Shown here: positions 9,066 to 19,044 of the stretch, one piece after another
Position numbering within the stretch: the stretch's first letter is position 1
How the letters are laid out: each line of letters starts with the position of its first letter
Assembly: GCA_018401995.1 (NCBI GenBank)
Contig: JAGYJR010000006.1
Coordinates: 53,157 to 117,156 of the forward strand
Length of the DNA stretch: 64,000 nt
Direction of reading: 5' to 3'
Source of the DNA: Flavobacterium sp.
GTDB lineage: Bacteria > Bacteroidota > Bacteroidia > Flavobacteriales > Flavobacteriaceae
Position numbers and translations under genes: made by a program
The notes under the pieces: model-generated
What the model saw: only the letters and a program-made list of their open reading frames with translations
What the model was told of the DNA's origin: nothing
Databases searched by the model: none

Positions 9066-11567
9066 ATGGCAAAGAATTTAGTAATCGTTGAGTCACCAGC
9101 AAAGGCAAAAACCATCGAGAAATTTCTAGGAAGTGAGTATCAAGTTGAGTCGAGTTACGGACATATTGCAGATTTACCTTCGAGAGAGATTGGAGTAGAT
9201 GTAGAAAACGGATTTAAACCCAAATACGAGGTTTCGCCTGATAAAAAAGCTTTGGTTACTAAACTAAAAGGATTAGCTAAAAATGCCGAAATGGTTTGGT
9301 TAGCTTCCGATGAGGACCGTGAGGGAGAAGCAATTTCTTGGCACTTATCTGAAGAATTAAATTTAAAGCCTGAAAAAACAAAACGTATTGTTTTTCATGA
9401 GATTACAAAATCAGCGATTCAAAAAGCAATCGAAAATCCGAGAGGAATTGATTACAACTTAGTAAACGCACAACAAGCACGTAGAGTTTTAGATAGATTA
9501 GTAGGATACGAATTATCGCCAGTACTTTGGAAAAAAGTTAAAGGTGGATTATCAGCTGGTCGTGTACAGTCGGTTTCGGTTCGTTTGATTGTAGAACGCG
9601 AACGTGAAATTCAAAATTTCAATCCAGAAGCTTCTTACAGCATTACAGCTGAATTCACAAACGAAGCTGGAAAAACATTCAAAGCAAAATTACCTAAGAA
9701 CTTCACTACTAAAAAAGAAGCAGAAGATTTCTTAACTAAAAATATTGGTTCTTCTTACAAAGTAGGAGATTTAGAAACCAAACCCACAAAAAAATCACCA
9801 GCAGCACCTTTTACAACTTCAACGTTGCAACAAGAAGCAGCGAGAAAATTGTATTTACCTGTTGGAATTACCATGCAAATTGCACAACGTTTGTACGAAG
9901 CCGGTTTAATCACTTACATGAGAACCGATAGTGTAAACTTATCGCAAGAAGCAATGGCAGCAGCTCAAGCCGAAATTACAAGTTACTACGGAAAGGAATT
10001 TTCGAAACCAAGAAATTTCAACACCAAATCAAAAGGAGCACAAGAAGCACACGAAGCGATTCGTCCAACAGATATGTCGCGTCACACAGTGGATATTGAT
10101 AGAGATCAAGCGCGTTTGTATGATTTAATTTGGAAAAGAACATTAGCATCTCAAATGAGCGATGCGGAATTGGAAAGAACCAATGTAAAAATCGAAGCGA
10201 GCAATCATTCAGAAACCTTTACAGCAACTGGAGAAGTTATCAAATTTGAAGGTTTCTTAAAAGTATATTTAGAAGGCAATGACGATGATGATGAAGAACA
10301 AGAAGGAATGTTACCTGCTTTAAAAATAAATGAAAAGCTTACAAATAATTATATCACGGCTACGGAACGTTTTTCGCGTCCTCCAAGTCGTTACACTGAG
10401 GCTTCTTTGGTGAAGAAATTGGAAGAATTAGGGATTGGTCGTCCGTCAACGTATGCGCCAACTATTTCTACCATTATCGCTAGAACTTATGTGGAAAAAG
10501 GAAGTTTTGAAGGTCAAGAACGAAAATACACGCAAATCGTTTTAAAAAATAGCGAAGTAAAAGCGCAAGTTTTAACTGAAAATGTAGGTTCAGACAAAGG
10601 AAAGTTAGTTCCAACAGATATTGGAATTATCGTAAATGATTTCTTGGTAAAAAACTTTGGAACTATTTTAGATTACAATTTTACGGCAAAAGTGGAGCAA
10701 GATTTTGATGAAATTGCTGAAGGAAAAGTAGATTGGGCTAAAATGATGAATGATTTCTACAAACACTTTCATCCAAACGTAGTTGATGTTGAAAAAAATG
10801 CAGATAGAGAAAGCGGAGAACGTATTTTAGGTGTTCATCCTGTTTCTGGAAAACAAGTTTCAGTTCGTTTAGGGAAATATGGAGCAATGGCTCAAATTGG
10901 CGATATTGACGAAGAAAACAAACAGTTTGCAAGTTTACGTCAAGATCAAAATATTGGTAATATTACTTTGGAAGAAGTTTTGAATTTGTTTTTACTTCCA
11001 AAACAATTAGGTACATATAAAGGAGAAGAAATAGAAGTAAATAATGGTCGTTTTGGACCTTATGTGAAATTTGGAACACAATTTATTTCGTTACCAAAAG
11101 GAGTTGATCCAATGGATGTTACCATGGAAACCGCACAAGGTTTAATTGATGAGAAAATTCAAGCAGATGCACCAATCGGAACTTATGATGGATTGCCTAT
11201 TCAAAAAGGTGTTGGTCGTTTTGGTCCATTCATCAAATGGAATGGCATGTTCATCAATGTAAATAAGAAATACAACTTCGATAATTTGTCTCAGTCAGAT
11301 TTGAACGAGTTAATCGAAGAAAAGCAACAAAAAGACATTGATAAAGTACTTCACGATTGGAAAGAAGAAGGGATTAAAGTTGAGAAAGCACGTTGGGGTC
11401 GTTCGGTAATCACAAAAGGAAAAATCAAAATTGAGTTGAGTAAAGATGTGGATGCAAGTAAACTAACATTAGCTCAAGTTCAAGAAATGATTGAGAAGAA
11501 AGCGCCTGCAAAAAAGACTGCAACTAAAAAAGCACCTGCAAAAAAATCAACAGCAAAAAAGAAATAG
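9066..11567 (+). CDS. topA: DNA topoisomerase I
   Basis: 833 residues. This type IA enzyme relaxes negative supercoils. The Toprim domain starts at once (KNLVIVESPAKAKTIEKFLG), with acidic DEDREGE. The active-site tyrosine lies in YEAGLITYMRTDS. C-terminal repeats with GRFGPYVKFG and GRFGPFIKWN are the topoisomerase C-terminal motifs, and a Lys/Ala tail (about 810-833) probably binds DNA. I chose ATG 9066 because the family begins with Met-Ala-Lys-Asn-Leu and the promoter lies just before it. The next gene starts 3 bases after the stop. Confidence 0.97.
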   Translation: MAKNLVIVESPAKAKTIEKFLGSEYQVESSYGHIADLPSREIGVDVENGFKPKYEVSPDKKALVTKLKGLAKNAEMVWLASDEDREGEAISWHLSEELNLKPEKTKRIVFHEITKSAIQKAIENPRGIDYNLVNAQQARRVLDRLVGYELSPVLWKKVKGGLSAGRVQSVSVRLIVEREREIQNFNPEASYSITAEFTNEAGKTFKAKLPKNFTTKKEAEDFLTKNIGSSYKVGDLETKPTKKSPAAPFTTSTLQQEAARKLYLPVGITMQIAQRLYEAGLITYMRTDSVNLSQEAMAAAQAEITSYYGKEFSKPRNFNTKSKGAQEAHEAIRPTDMSRHTVDIDRDQARLYDLIWKRTLASQMSDAELERTNVKIEASNHSETFTATGEVIKFEGFLKVYLEGNDDDDEEQEGMLPALKINEKLTNNYITATERFSRPPSRYTEASLVKKLEELGIGRPSTYAPTISTIIARTYVEKGSFEGQERKYTQIVLKNSEVKAQVLTENVGSDKGKLVPTDIGIIVNDFLVKNFGTILDYNFTAKVEQDFDEIAEGKVDWAKMMNDFYKHFHPNVVDVEKNADRESGERILGVHPVSGKQVSVRLGKYGAMAQIGDIDEENKQFASLRQDQNIGNITLEEVLNLFLLPKQLGTYKGEEIEVNNGRFGPYVKFGTQFISLPKGVDPMDVTMETAQGLIDEKIQADAPIGTYDGLPIQKGVGRFGPFIKWNGMFINVNKKYNFDNLSQSDLNELIEEKQQKDIDKVLHDWKEEGIKVEKARWGRSVITKGKIKIELSKDVDASKLTLAQVQEMIEKKAPAKKTATKKAPAKKSTAKKK

Positions 11568-11570
11568 CAA

Positions 11571-12722
11571 ATGGTTTTCGACTTTCTACAGCCCGTTAGT
11601 GATGAATTGGTGTCTTATATTGCTTCACTTTCTTCTCAAACATTAGGAAGGAAAGCGGTATTCAATACTACTACAGATTTCCCTAATTTGGAAAACATTG
11701 ACGTTGCTATTATAACGATTAATGAATATCGAGGGAGTTTAGAAACCAATACTGCTGATGAAGATTTTTTAAATTTCAGAAAGCATTTTTATAGTATGTT
11801 TCCAGGAAATTGGAATGTAGCTATTGCTGATTTAGGAACCATTCAAGCTGGAGCAAGTGTTGAAGATACTTATTTCTTGGTAAAAAGTGTTTCTGAAGAT
11901 TTACTTAGAAAACAAATTATACCTATTATAATAGGGGGATCACAAGATTTAACCTATGCTATGTATCGCGCTTATGATAATCTTGATCAATTGGTAAATT
12001 TAACAAGTGTAGATAGTCAATTTGACTTTGCTAAAGAAAATAATTTACCAAGTCAGTCTTTTTTATCAAATATTATTGTTGAAGAGCCTAATAATCTATT
12101 TAATTTTTGTAATATTGGTTTTCAAACGTACTATAATTCTCAAGAGGAAATTGATTTAATCGAGAAACTGTATTTTGAAGCGTATAGGTTAGGTGAAGTT
12201 TCAGTGAATTTAGCATTGGCAGAACCTGTTTTTAGAGATACTGATTTGGTTAGTATGGATATGACAAGTGTGCAATCGTCCTATTCAGGAAATTTCTCTA
12301 ATTTCATGCCTAATGGTTTTTCTGGAAAAGAAATTTGTGCATTAGCAAGATATGCTGGAATAAGTGACAAAGTAAGTTCATTTGGAATTTTTAATTTTAC
12401 ACCAACGCCTAAAGAAGTTGTTTTAGTAGCGCAAATGGCGTGGTATTTTATCGAGGGTATTGCGTTTCGTTCTAATGAGTATCCATTTGGTGTAAAAGCG
12501 AATTACCTTAAATATATTGTTCCAATAGAAGAGGAAGAATTGATTTTTTATAAGAGTGATAAAACAGGAAGATGGTGGATTGAAATACCATTTATTTCAA
12601 ATGTTAATAATAAATTAAAAAGAAATACGTTATTACCTTGCACACATGATGATTATTTAGCATCTTGCGAGCAAGAAATACCAGAAAGATGGTGGAAAGC
12701 ACAAAGGCGTAATGTGTTTTAA
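11571..12722 (+). CDS. Arginase/formiminoglutamase-fold protein without metal ligands
   Basis: 383 residues. The fold is that of the ureohydrolase family: the IIIGGSQDLTY strand (about 119-128) corresponds to the usual GGxHS. The usual DAHxD becomes VDSQFD (about 147-152), the SxDxDxxDP motif becomes SMDMTSVQ (228-235), and the last motif becomes FGIFNFTP. So most Mn-binding His and Asp positions are replaced, and catalysis by the usual mechanism is unlikely. It starts 3 bases after topA and precedes gldKLMN, a position known in other Flavobacteria. A structural or regulatory role is an inference. Confidence 0.8.
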   Translation: MVFDFLQPVSDELVSYIASLSSQTLGRKAVFNTTTDFPNLENIDVAIITINEYRGSLETNTADEDFLNFRKHFYSMFPGNWNVAIADLGTIQAGASVEDTYFLVKSVSEDLLRKQIIPIIIGGSQDLTYAMYRAYDNLDQLVNLTSVDSQFDFAKENNLPSQSFLSNIIVEEPNNLFNFCNIGFQTYYNSQEEIDLIEKLYFEAYRLGEVSVNLALAEPVFRDTDLVSMDMTSVQSSYSGNFSNFMPNGFSGKEICALARYAGISDKVSSFGIFNFTPTPKEVVLVAQMAWYFIEGIAFRSNEYPFGVKANYLKYIVPIEEEELIFYKSDKTGRWWIEIPFISNVNNKLKRNTLLPCTHDDYLASCEQEIPERWWKAQRRNVF

Positions 12723-12797
12723 TTATTTTTTCTGTAGTTGATTTAGAAGTGTTTAAAATTAAAATTTAAGTTTTTTTTAAGGTTTTGGAAAAAAAAA

Positions 12798-12828
12798 TTG
12801 TTTTTTTCAAAATTAATGAATAGGTTTA
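12798..12828 (+). promoter_or_regulatory. Candidate promoter of the gldKLMN operon
   Basis: TTG (12798-12800) is followed after 20 bases by TAGGTTTA (12821-12828), one mismatch from TAnnTTTG. The gldK start is 38 bases further on. The 143-base gap holds nothing else I recognise. Confidence 0.45.
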
Positions 12829-12865
12829 CGCCCTTAAAAGTAAAAATACATTAACCCAAATTTAT

Positions 12866-14233
12866 ATGAAGAAGTTAGTTGCATTTACAGCAATCTTGTC
12901 ATTATTTATCAGTTGTGGTAAAGGAGATAGAGGCGAATTAGTAGGTGTTAAAGGCAGAAAATGGCATCCTGAGAAGCCATATGGTATGACACTTGTGCCT
13001 GGAGGAGCCTTTATTATGGGTAAATCAGATGATGATTTGGCTAATATCCAAGATGCTCCAACCAAAACAGTTACTGTGCGTTCTTTTTATATGGACGAAA
13101 CAGAAATTACTAATAGCGAATATCGTCAATTTATCGAATGGGTAAAAGATTCTATTATTAGAACTAGATTAGCTATTCTTGCAGATGAGGTTGGTCAAAA
13201 GCCTGGTACTGGTGGAATTGGGGAGTTTGCATTCAATGATGCGGATCCTGCAAACATGACCCCGTATGATAAATATATGTATGAAAACTATTATAGTGTT
13301 GGTACAGATGACGATCAATATGCGGGTAGAAAGTTGAATAAAAAGACTAAGCTTATAAGAGAGCCTCAAAAATACCCGGATGAGTATTATGTTGAAGTTA
13401 TGGATTCAATGTATTTGCCTGAGTCAGAATCATACAATGGTTTAAAAACTATTGATGTTTCAAAATTACAATTTAGATATCGTGAGGTTGACTGGAATAA
13501 GGCTGTTAAGAAAAAAGGAAGAAAAGGTTTGTATGATGATAATCCTCCAATTGAGATTTATCCAGATACAACTGTTTGGATAAAAGATTTTGCTTATTCC
13601 TACAATGAGCCTATGCATAATGATTATTTTTGGCATCAAGCTTATGGTGAATATCCTGTAGTTGGTGTTACTTGGAATCAAGCTAAAGCTTTTTGTGCTT
13701 GGAGAACGCTTTACAAGAATTCTTATATTAAAAAGAAAAAAGGAAGAGATCAAATAAACTCTTTCCGTTTACCAACAGAGGCTGAGTGGGAATATTCTGC
13801 TAGAGGCGGAATCGAATCTGCAACTTTCCCTTGGGGTGGTCCTTATGCTAAAAATGACAGAGGTTGTTTTATGGCAAACTTCAAGCCAAATAGAGGGGAT
13901 TATGCTGCTGATGGTGCTTTGTACACTGTGGAAGCTGAATCATATGAGCCAAATGAATATAATTTATACAACATGGCTGGTAATGTTGCTGAGTGGACTC
14001 AATCTGCTTACAGTCCTTCTGCTTATGAATTTGTGTCAACTATGAATCCTAATGTTGCTGATGCAAAAAATCAAAGAAAAGTTGTGAGAGGTGGTTCGTG
14101 GAAAGATGTTGGGTACTTTTTGCAAGTTTCAACTCGTGACTTTGAATATGCTGATTCAGCAAGAAGTTATATTGGTTTCAGAACTGTACAAGATTATATG
14201 GGTACAGCTGCAACTGGAACAGCTCCAAAATAG
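12866..14233 (+). CDS. gldK: Gliding motility / type IX secretion lipoprotein GldK
   Basis: 455 residues. GldK forms a periplasmic ring with GldN, anchored to the outer membrane, in the type IX secretion system. The signal ends SLFISC (Cys17). The rest is a formylglycine-generating-enzyme-like (sulfatase-modifying factor) domain with MTLVPGGAFIMG, FYMDETEITNSEYRQF, FRLPTEAEWEYSARGG and NMAGNVAEW, used here structurally. gldL, gldM and gldN follow in order with short gaps. Confidence 0.96.
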   Translation: MKKLVAFTAILSLFISCGKGDRGELVGVKGRKWHPEKPYGMTLVPGGAFIMGKSDDDLANIQDAPTKTVTVRSFYMDETEITNSEYRQFIEWVKDSIIRTRLAILADEVGQKPGTGGIGEFAFNDADPANMTPYDKYMYENYYSVGTDDDQYAGRKLNKKTKLIREPQKYPDEYYVEVMDSMYLPESESYNGLKTIDVSKLQFRYREVDWNKAVKKKGRKGLYDDNPPIEIYPDTTVWIKDFAYSYNEPMHNDYFWHQAYGEYPVVGVTWNQAKAFCAWRTLYKNSYIKKKKGRDQINSFRLPTEAEWEYSARGGIESATFPWGGPYAKNDRGCFMANFKPNRGDYAADGALYTVEAESYEPNEYNLYNMAGNVAEWTQSAYSPSAYEFVSTMNPNVADAKNQRKVVRGGSWKDVGYFLQVSTRDFEYADSARSYIGFRTVQDYMGTAATGTAPK

Positions 14234-14283
14234 TATTTTTAACCAATTTTTATATTAACTTAACTAACTAAAATTTATTTATT

Positions 14284-14916
14284 ATGGCAATTTTAAGTAA
14301 AAAATTAATGAATTTCCTTTATGGAATGGGTGCGGCAGTAGTAATTGTAGGAGCATTATTCAAATTAATGCACTGGCCGGGAGCAGGACCAATGTTAATT
14401 ATCGGATTATTAACTGAGGCTTTTATCTTTGGTTTATCAGCTTTTGAAGCGCCTGAAAAAGATCTAGATTGGTCTTTAGTTTACCCAGAATTAGCTGGTG
14501 GAGAATCTAGTCCTAAAGCTAAAAAAGAGAACCCTGCAGAAGCGCAAGGATTATTATCTCAAAAATTAGATAACATGCTTAAAGAAGCTAAAATTGATGG
14601 AGCTTTAATGGAAAGCCTTGGAAATAGTATCAAAAACTTTGAAGGTGCTGCTAAAGGTATTGCTCCTACAGTTGACGCTATGGCTTCTCAAAAGAAATAT
14701 GCTGAAGAAATGACTTCTGCTGCAGCATCTATGGAAGCTTTAAATGGTTTATACAAAATGCAATTAGATAGTGCTTCTAAAAATGCTGAAGCAAATAAAG
14801 AAATTGCTGAAAATGCCGCTAAATTAAAAGAGCAAATGCAGTCAATGACTTCAAACATTGCTTCTTTGAATGCAGTTTACGGTGGTATGCTTTCTGCTAT
14901 GAATAACAGAGGATAA
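14284..14916 (+). CDS. gldL: Gliding motility protein GldL (type IX motor, inner membrane)
   Basis: 210 residues. Two membrane helices (about 8-28 and 34-53) are separated by the short LMHWPGAGP loop. A conserved Glu in the second helix (LLTEAFIFGLSAFEAP) belongs to the proton path of the GldLM motor. The remainder is a cytoplasmic alanine-rich coiled-coil region (about 85-205). It lies 50 bases after gldK. Confidence 0.95.
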   Translation: MAILSKKLMNFLYGMGAAVVIVGALFKLMHWPGAGPMLIIGLLTEAFIFGLSAFEAPEKDLDWSLVYPELAGGESSPKAKKENPAEAQGLLSQKLDNMLKEAKIDGALMESLGNSIKNFEGAAKGIAPTVDAMASQKKYAEEMTSAAASMEALNGLYKMQLDSASKNAEANKEIAENAAKLKEQMQSMTSNIASLNAVYGGMLSAMNNRG

Positions 14917-14968
14917 TTAGTTTTATCGTTAAAATTTATTTTATTAATTTAAAAACTAATTAGAAAAA

Positions 14969-16519
14969 ATGGCAGGAGGAAAATTAACCCCTAGACAGAA
15001 GATGATTAACCTAATGTACTTGGTTTTCATCGCAATGTTGGCATTAAATATGTCGAAAGAGGTATTAACCGCTTTCGGTTTGATGAATGAAAAATTTGAA
15101 ACGGCTAATACCAATCAATCGCAATCAAATCAAGGATTGTTAGGTCAATTAGAAACTAAAGCTTCTGATGAACCAGATCGTTTTGCTGCTCCTTTTCAAA
15201 AAGCGAATCAGGCAAAAAAGATTTCTGATGATTTTTATAATTTCTTAGGCTCTTTGTCTAAAGGAATTGAATCAGGTTTCGAAAAAGAAAATGGTAAATT
15301 ACCTTTTGAAGCTATGGATAAATCTACAATTGATGAATTGTGGTTTCAAGGAGATGGTTATTCACCAGAAGGTAAAAAGATTATCGCTGCCTTTGATAAG
15401 TATAAAGCTGATTTAAAAGCTTTATTAGGTGAAGGAGCAACTTTTCAGCCTTTATTAAAAGAAGTAGAAACTAAGTTTTCTACTTCTGATATCAAAGACA
15501 GTGAAGGTGTTAATAAGAAATATTTAGACTATCATTTTAAAGGATTTCCTGCTATTGCTACAATGGCTAAATTAACCGCTTTACAAAATGATGTTAAAAA
15601 TATTGAAGCTGGAGTTTACAATGTTTTACTTGGTAACACTTTAAAAGCCGCTGCTTCATTCAAGAATTATAACGCTATAGTTATTCCTGAGAAATCAGCT
15701 TTTTTTGCTGGAGAGCAATTTAAAGGTAAAGTAGTTTTGGGTCGTTATGACAAATCTACTGTTCCTACTAAAGTTGTTGTTAATGGTGTTGAGCAAGATT
15801 TGTCTAAAAACTTAGTTGATGGACAAGTAATGTTGAACTTCAATACAGGTAATGTAGGTGAACATGAAATTACTGGTAAATTTACTTTTATGGAAGAAGG
15901 TAAAGAAGTTCCTATCGACATCAAAGGTAATTATGTAGTAGTACCAAAGCCTAATTCAGCTAATATTTCCGCTGATAAAATGAATGTTGTTTATCGTGGT
16001 GTTGTTAACCCAATGACAATTTCATTCGCAGGTATTTCTGATGATAAAGTTTCTGCTAACGCACCTGGTCTTGTTAAAGGTTCAAAGGTAGGTCAGTACA
16101 ATATGAGTCCTGGTCAAGGTCGTGAGGTAACTATTAATGTTACAGGTAAATTACCTGATGGACAAACAGTAGCTGACAAAAAGACTTTCCGTATTAAAGA
16201 TATCCCTGCACCACAAGGTAAAATTAGAGGTGAAATGGCTGCTAAAGGTCAAAAAAATAGTTTAGAAATTTCTTCTGTAACTGCTGTTTTAGAAGACTTT
16301 GATTTCGAACTAGGTATTGATGTTACAGGCTTTAATATCAAAGTTCCTGGTCAACCTACAATTGTTGTTTCTGGCAACAAAATGGACGGAAGAGCAAGAG
16401 CTGCAATATCTAAAGCAACTAGAGGTGATGTTGTAATCATCAGTGAAATTAAAACAAAATTACGTGGTAGTTCAATTATGTTGAAAAAAACTGCCCCATG
16501 TACATTTGAAATACAATAA
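14969..16519 (+). CDS. gldM: Gliding motility protein GldM (type IX motor, periplasmic shaft)
   Basis: 516 residues. A short cytoplasmic segment and one membrane helix (about 12-30, NLMYLVFIAMLALNMS) lead to a large periplasmic part made of four domains in the known structures. GldM with GldL converts proton flow to motion and drives secretion through contact with GldKN. The start is ATG at 14969, 52 bases after gldL. Confidence 0.95.
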   Translation: MAGGKLTPRQKMINLMYLVFIAMLALNMSKEVLTAFGLMNEKFETANTNQSQSNQGLLGQLETKASDEPDRFAAPFQKANQAKKISDDFYNFLGSLSKGIESGFEKENGKLPFEAMDKSTIDELWFQGDGYSPEGKKIIAAFDKYKADLKALLGEGATFQPLLKEVETKFSTSDIKDSEGVNKKYLDYHFKGFPAIATMAKLTALQNDVKNIEAGVYNVLLGNTLKAAASFKNYNAIVIPEKSAFFAGEQFKGKVVLGRYDKSTVPTKVVVNGVEQDLSKNLVDGQVMLNFNTGNVGEHEITGKFTFMEEGKEVPIDIKGNYVVVPKPNSANISADKMNVVYRGVVNPMTISFAGISDDKVSANAPGLVKGSKVGQYNMSPGQGREVTINVTGKLPDGQTVADKKTFRIKDIPAPQGKIRGEMAAKGQKNSLEISSVTAVLEDFDFELGIDVTGFNIKVPGQPTIVVSGNKMDGRARAAISKATRGDVVIISEIKTKLRGSSIMLKKTAPCTFEIQ

Positions 16520-16567
16520 TTTTCAAATAAATAAGTTTATTATTTGTAAACTAATAGAACAAAAATC

Positions 16568-17461
16568 ATGAATTGGAGAAATCTTATATTAGTAGTAGCA
16601 TTAGGTTTAAGTTCAACTTATACTTTTGCACAATCTAACTTATTAAACGCAAAGACACCTGATTTAATTGGGAAAAAGACTGAAGCTGAATTGGTTGCTG
16701 ATAATGACAAGCCTCTTCCTTACGGTTATGTGCATGATAGAGACATTTTAATGGGTAAACGCATCTGGGAAATAATTGATCTTGATGAAAGAGTAAATTT
16801 TCCTTTGTATTTTCCTGTTGAAGGTGACGTTATGTTAACTAAAGAAAGACAACCTTTATACAATATCTTAATCGAAGGTATTAGAGAAGGTAAAATTACT
16901 GAAGTTTACGACTCTAGTTATTTTACTGACAAAAAATCGTTGTCTGATATTGAAGCTTCATTAGTTTGGATTGATACTACTGACGTTGGTAGAGAATATT
17001 TTAATGCAGGTGAAGCTATCCCTGAAGAGTTTATTACTAAAACTGAAATCAGAGCTATTGATGTTTTTTCATATAAAGTAGTTGGATATTGGTATTTTGA
17101 CAAACGTCAAGGCGAATTAAAATACCGTATGTTAGGAATTGCTCCTGTAGTTCCAGATGTTTATACAATGAATAATGAAGAAAAAGATTACATCGATTTA
17201 TTTTGGGTTTATTTTCCTGCAGTAAGAGATGTTTTACACGAAGCTAAAGCTTTTAATGATAGAAATTCTGCTATGCCTTTTACTTTTGATCATCTACTAA
17301 ATTCAAGAAGATTTAGTGGTGTGATTTATTTAGAAGAAAATGTGTATGGTGATCGTTTAATTAAGAGCTATATGCAAGAAAATGCGCAAATGCAATTGTT
17401 AGAATCTGAGCGTGTAAAAGAGAAGATACGCGATTTTGAACAAGATATGTGGAATTATTAA
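16568..17461 (+). CDS. gldN: Gliding motility / type IX secretion protein GldN
   Basis: 297 residues with a cleavable signal (about 1-22, ending TYTFAQ). GldN is the periplasmic partner of GldK. Family features are the LPYGYVHDRDILMGKRIWE segment near residue 50 and the conserved GIAPV and YWYFDK elements. Only one copy is present; there is no adjacent gldO paralogue of the sort found in F. johnsoniae. The operon ends at a strong terminator. Confidence 0.95.
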   Translation: MNWRNLILVVALGLSSTYTFAQSNLLNAKTPDLIGKKTEAELVADNDKPLPYGYVHDRDILMGKRIWEIIDLDERVNFPLYFPVEGDVMLTKERQPLYNILIEGIREGKITEVYDSSYFTDKKSLSDIEASLVWIDTTDVGREYFNAGEAIPEEFITKTEIRAIDVFSYKVVGYWYFDKRQGELKYRMLGIAPVVPDVYTMNNEEKDYIDLFWVYFPAVRDVLHEAKAFNDRNSAMPFTFDHLLNSRRFSGVIYLEENVYGDRLIKSYMQENAQMQLLESERVKEKIRDFEQDMWNY

Positions 17462-17483
17462 TATAGTTTTTCTCCAATTCATT

Positions 17484-17520
17484 AAAAACTCCTACCAATT
17501 TGGTGGGAGTTTTTTTATTT
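17484..17520 (+). terminator. Intrinsic terminator after gldN
   Basis: The stem AAAACTCCTACCA / TGGTGGGAGTTTT with a short loop is followed by seven or more T. Its T-tail runs directly into a TATTTTTG box for the next gene. Confidence 0.85.
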
Positions 17521-17523
17521 TTG
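17516..17523 (+). promoter_or_regulatory. -7 box for the FAD oxidoreductase gene, overlapping the gldN terminator
   Basis: TATTTTTG matches TAnnTTTG and ends only 4 bases before the ATG at 17528. The transcript would start at or next to the ATG, implying a leaderless or nearly leaderless mRNA. Confidence 0.5.
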
Positions 17524-17527
17524 CAGT

Positions 17528-18583
17528 ATGATTGATTATTTAATTATTGGTAATGGAATTGCTGGAGTTTGTTTTGCTGAATTAGCATTGAAAAGCAATA
17601 AATCTATTCTTGTTTTTGATAATGGCTCTCAACCTTCTTCTCGAATTGCTGGGGGTTTATATAATCCCGTTGTCTTGAAGCGATTTAGCGAGATTTGGAA
17701 AGCCAAAGAACAAGTTGAGTTAGTTGATTCTTTTTATCCTGAACTAGAAAAGACGCTTGGTACTACTTTCGATTATAAATTACCTATTTATAGAAAGTTT
17801 GCTTCTATTGAAGAGCAAAACAATTGGTTTCAAGCTGCTGATAAACCTTCTCTTTCAGACTTTTTAAATACAAATTTATACAATCTAGGTTTTTCTAATA
17901 TAAATGCTTCTTTTGGATTTGGGGAAGTCTATAAAACAGGTTATTTAGACATTAAAGCAATGGTTGAGTCTTATTCAGATTATTTGAAAGCTCAAAAATT
18001 ATTAATTGAAGAAACTTTTGATTATTCTAAAATTGAGTTTTTTGAATATGGAGTGAGATATCATGCTATTGAAGCCAAACACATTGTTTTTTGTGAAGGA
18101 TTCGGGTTGCATGCCAATCCTTATTTCAATGATTTGCCATTAGATGGTACCAAAGGCGAATTGCTAATCATAAAAGCACCTGAATTACAACTTCAAGCTA
18201 TTGTGAAATCGAATATTTTTATTCTTCCAATTGGAAATGACTTGTATAAAGTAGGTGCAACTTACAATTGGGAAGATAAAACGAATTTACCAACAGCTAG
18301 CGGTAAATTAGAGCTTCTACAAAACTTAGAAGAATTGATAAATTGTCATTATGAAGTTGTTGCGCATTTTGCAGGAGTTCGTCCAACAGTTAAAGACCGA
18401 CGACCATTGGTAGGAACACATTATGTTCATAAAAAATTACATATACTAAATGGATTAGGAACTCGAGGAGTAATGCTTGGTCCATTTTTAGCCAAACAAT
18501 TGTTTGAGTATTTAGAAAATGAAAGTGCTTTAGATAAAGAAATCGACATTAATAGATTTTATAAAAAAAGAGGATTGCTTTAA
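17528..18583 (+). CDS. FAD-dependent oxidoreductase (DAO family)
   Basis: 351 residues. An N-terminal FAD-binding Rossmann motif, IIGNGIAGVCFAE (about 6-18), is followed by SSRIAGGLYNPVVLKRF, characteristic of the glycine/D-amino-acid oxidase family. The C-terminal FAD-contact region has GVRPTVKDRRP and NGLGTRGVMLGP. The substrate is not predictable. It overlaps the convergent DUF983 gene by 4 bases at the stop. Confidence 0.88.
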   Translation: MIDYLIIGNGIAGVCFAELALKSNKSILVFDNGSQPSSRIAGGLYNPVVLKRFSEIWKAKEQVELVDSFYPELEKTLGTTFDYKLPIYRKFASIEEQNNWFQAADKPSLSDFLNTNLYNLGFSNINASFGFGEVYKTGYLDIKAMVESYSDYLKAQKLLIEETFDYSKIEFFEYGVRYHAIEAKHIVFCEGFGLHANPYFNDLPLDGTKGELLIIKAPELQLQAIVKSNIFILPIGNDLYKVGATYNWEDKTNLPTASGKLELLQNLEELINCHYEVVAHFAGVRPTVKDRRPLVGTHYVHKKLHILNGLGTRGVMLGPFLAKQLFEYLENESALDKEIDINRFYKKRGLL

Positions 18584-18975
18584 TCCTCTTTCTTAATATT
18601 TTTCCAATTTTTATCGTAACTCATAAAGAAGTTGATCCAAATATTTCTAGACAATCTCATTATAATTGGCATGAAAAGTACCAATGTTCCAATGATTGAT
18701 ATAAAAGCTACTTTCAAATTGGTTCCAATGAAAACAAATGAAATAATAAATGCAGCCACAGCAAATGCTATTCCCAATCCGTAACTTACATACATAGCAC
18801 CATAAAAAAATGATGGTTCAATTTTATAACGGGTCTTGCAGTGACTACAAGTGTCATGCATTTCGTAGATTTTAGTAATATTGTAAGGGTTTTTATCCAC
18901 ATACATACTTTCTTCGTGGCATTTAGGACAACTTCCTGTTAAAATGCTATATAATCTGGATCCTTTTTTTAACAT
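18580..18975 (-). CDS. DUF983 membrane protein with zinc-ribbon cysteines
   Basis: 131 residues. Two CxxC pairs (CPKCHEE near residue 16 and CSHCKTRY near 43) precede two membrane helices (about 55-78 and 84-105). This matches DUF983; the function is unknown. I start it at ATG 18975 rather than the TTG two codons upstream. It is leader-short: a -7 box lies at 18993-19000. Confidence 0.85.
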   Translation of the reverse strand: MLKKGSRLYSILTGSCPKCHEESMYVDKNPYNITKIYEMHDTCSHCKTRYKIEPSFFYGAMYVSYGLGIAFAVAAFIISFVFIGTNLKVAFISIIGTLVLFMPIIMRLSRNIWINFFMSYDKNWKNIKKED

Positions 18976-18992
18976 TTGCAAAATAATTTATA

Positions 18993-19000
18993 CAAAGATA
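18993..19000 (-). promoter_or_regulatory. -7 box for the DUF983 gene
   Basis: The minus strand reads TATCTTTG, an exact TAnnTTTG match, 17 bases upstream of the ATG. I see no good -33 at the usual distance. Confidence 0.5.
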
Positions 19001-19044
19001 CTGCTTACACCATAAATGTGTGTAACAATTGTAACAAAAAAACT

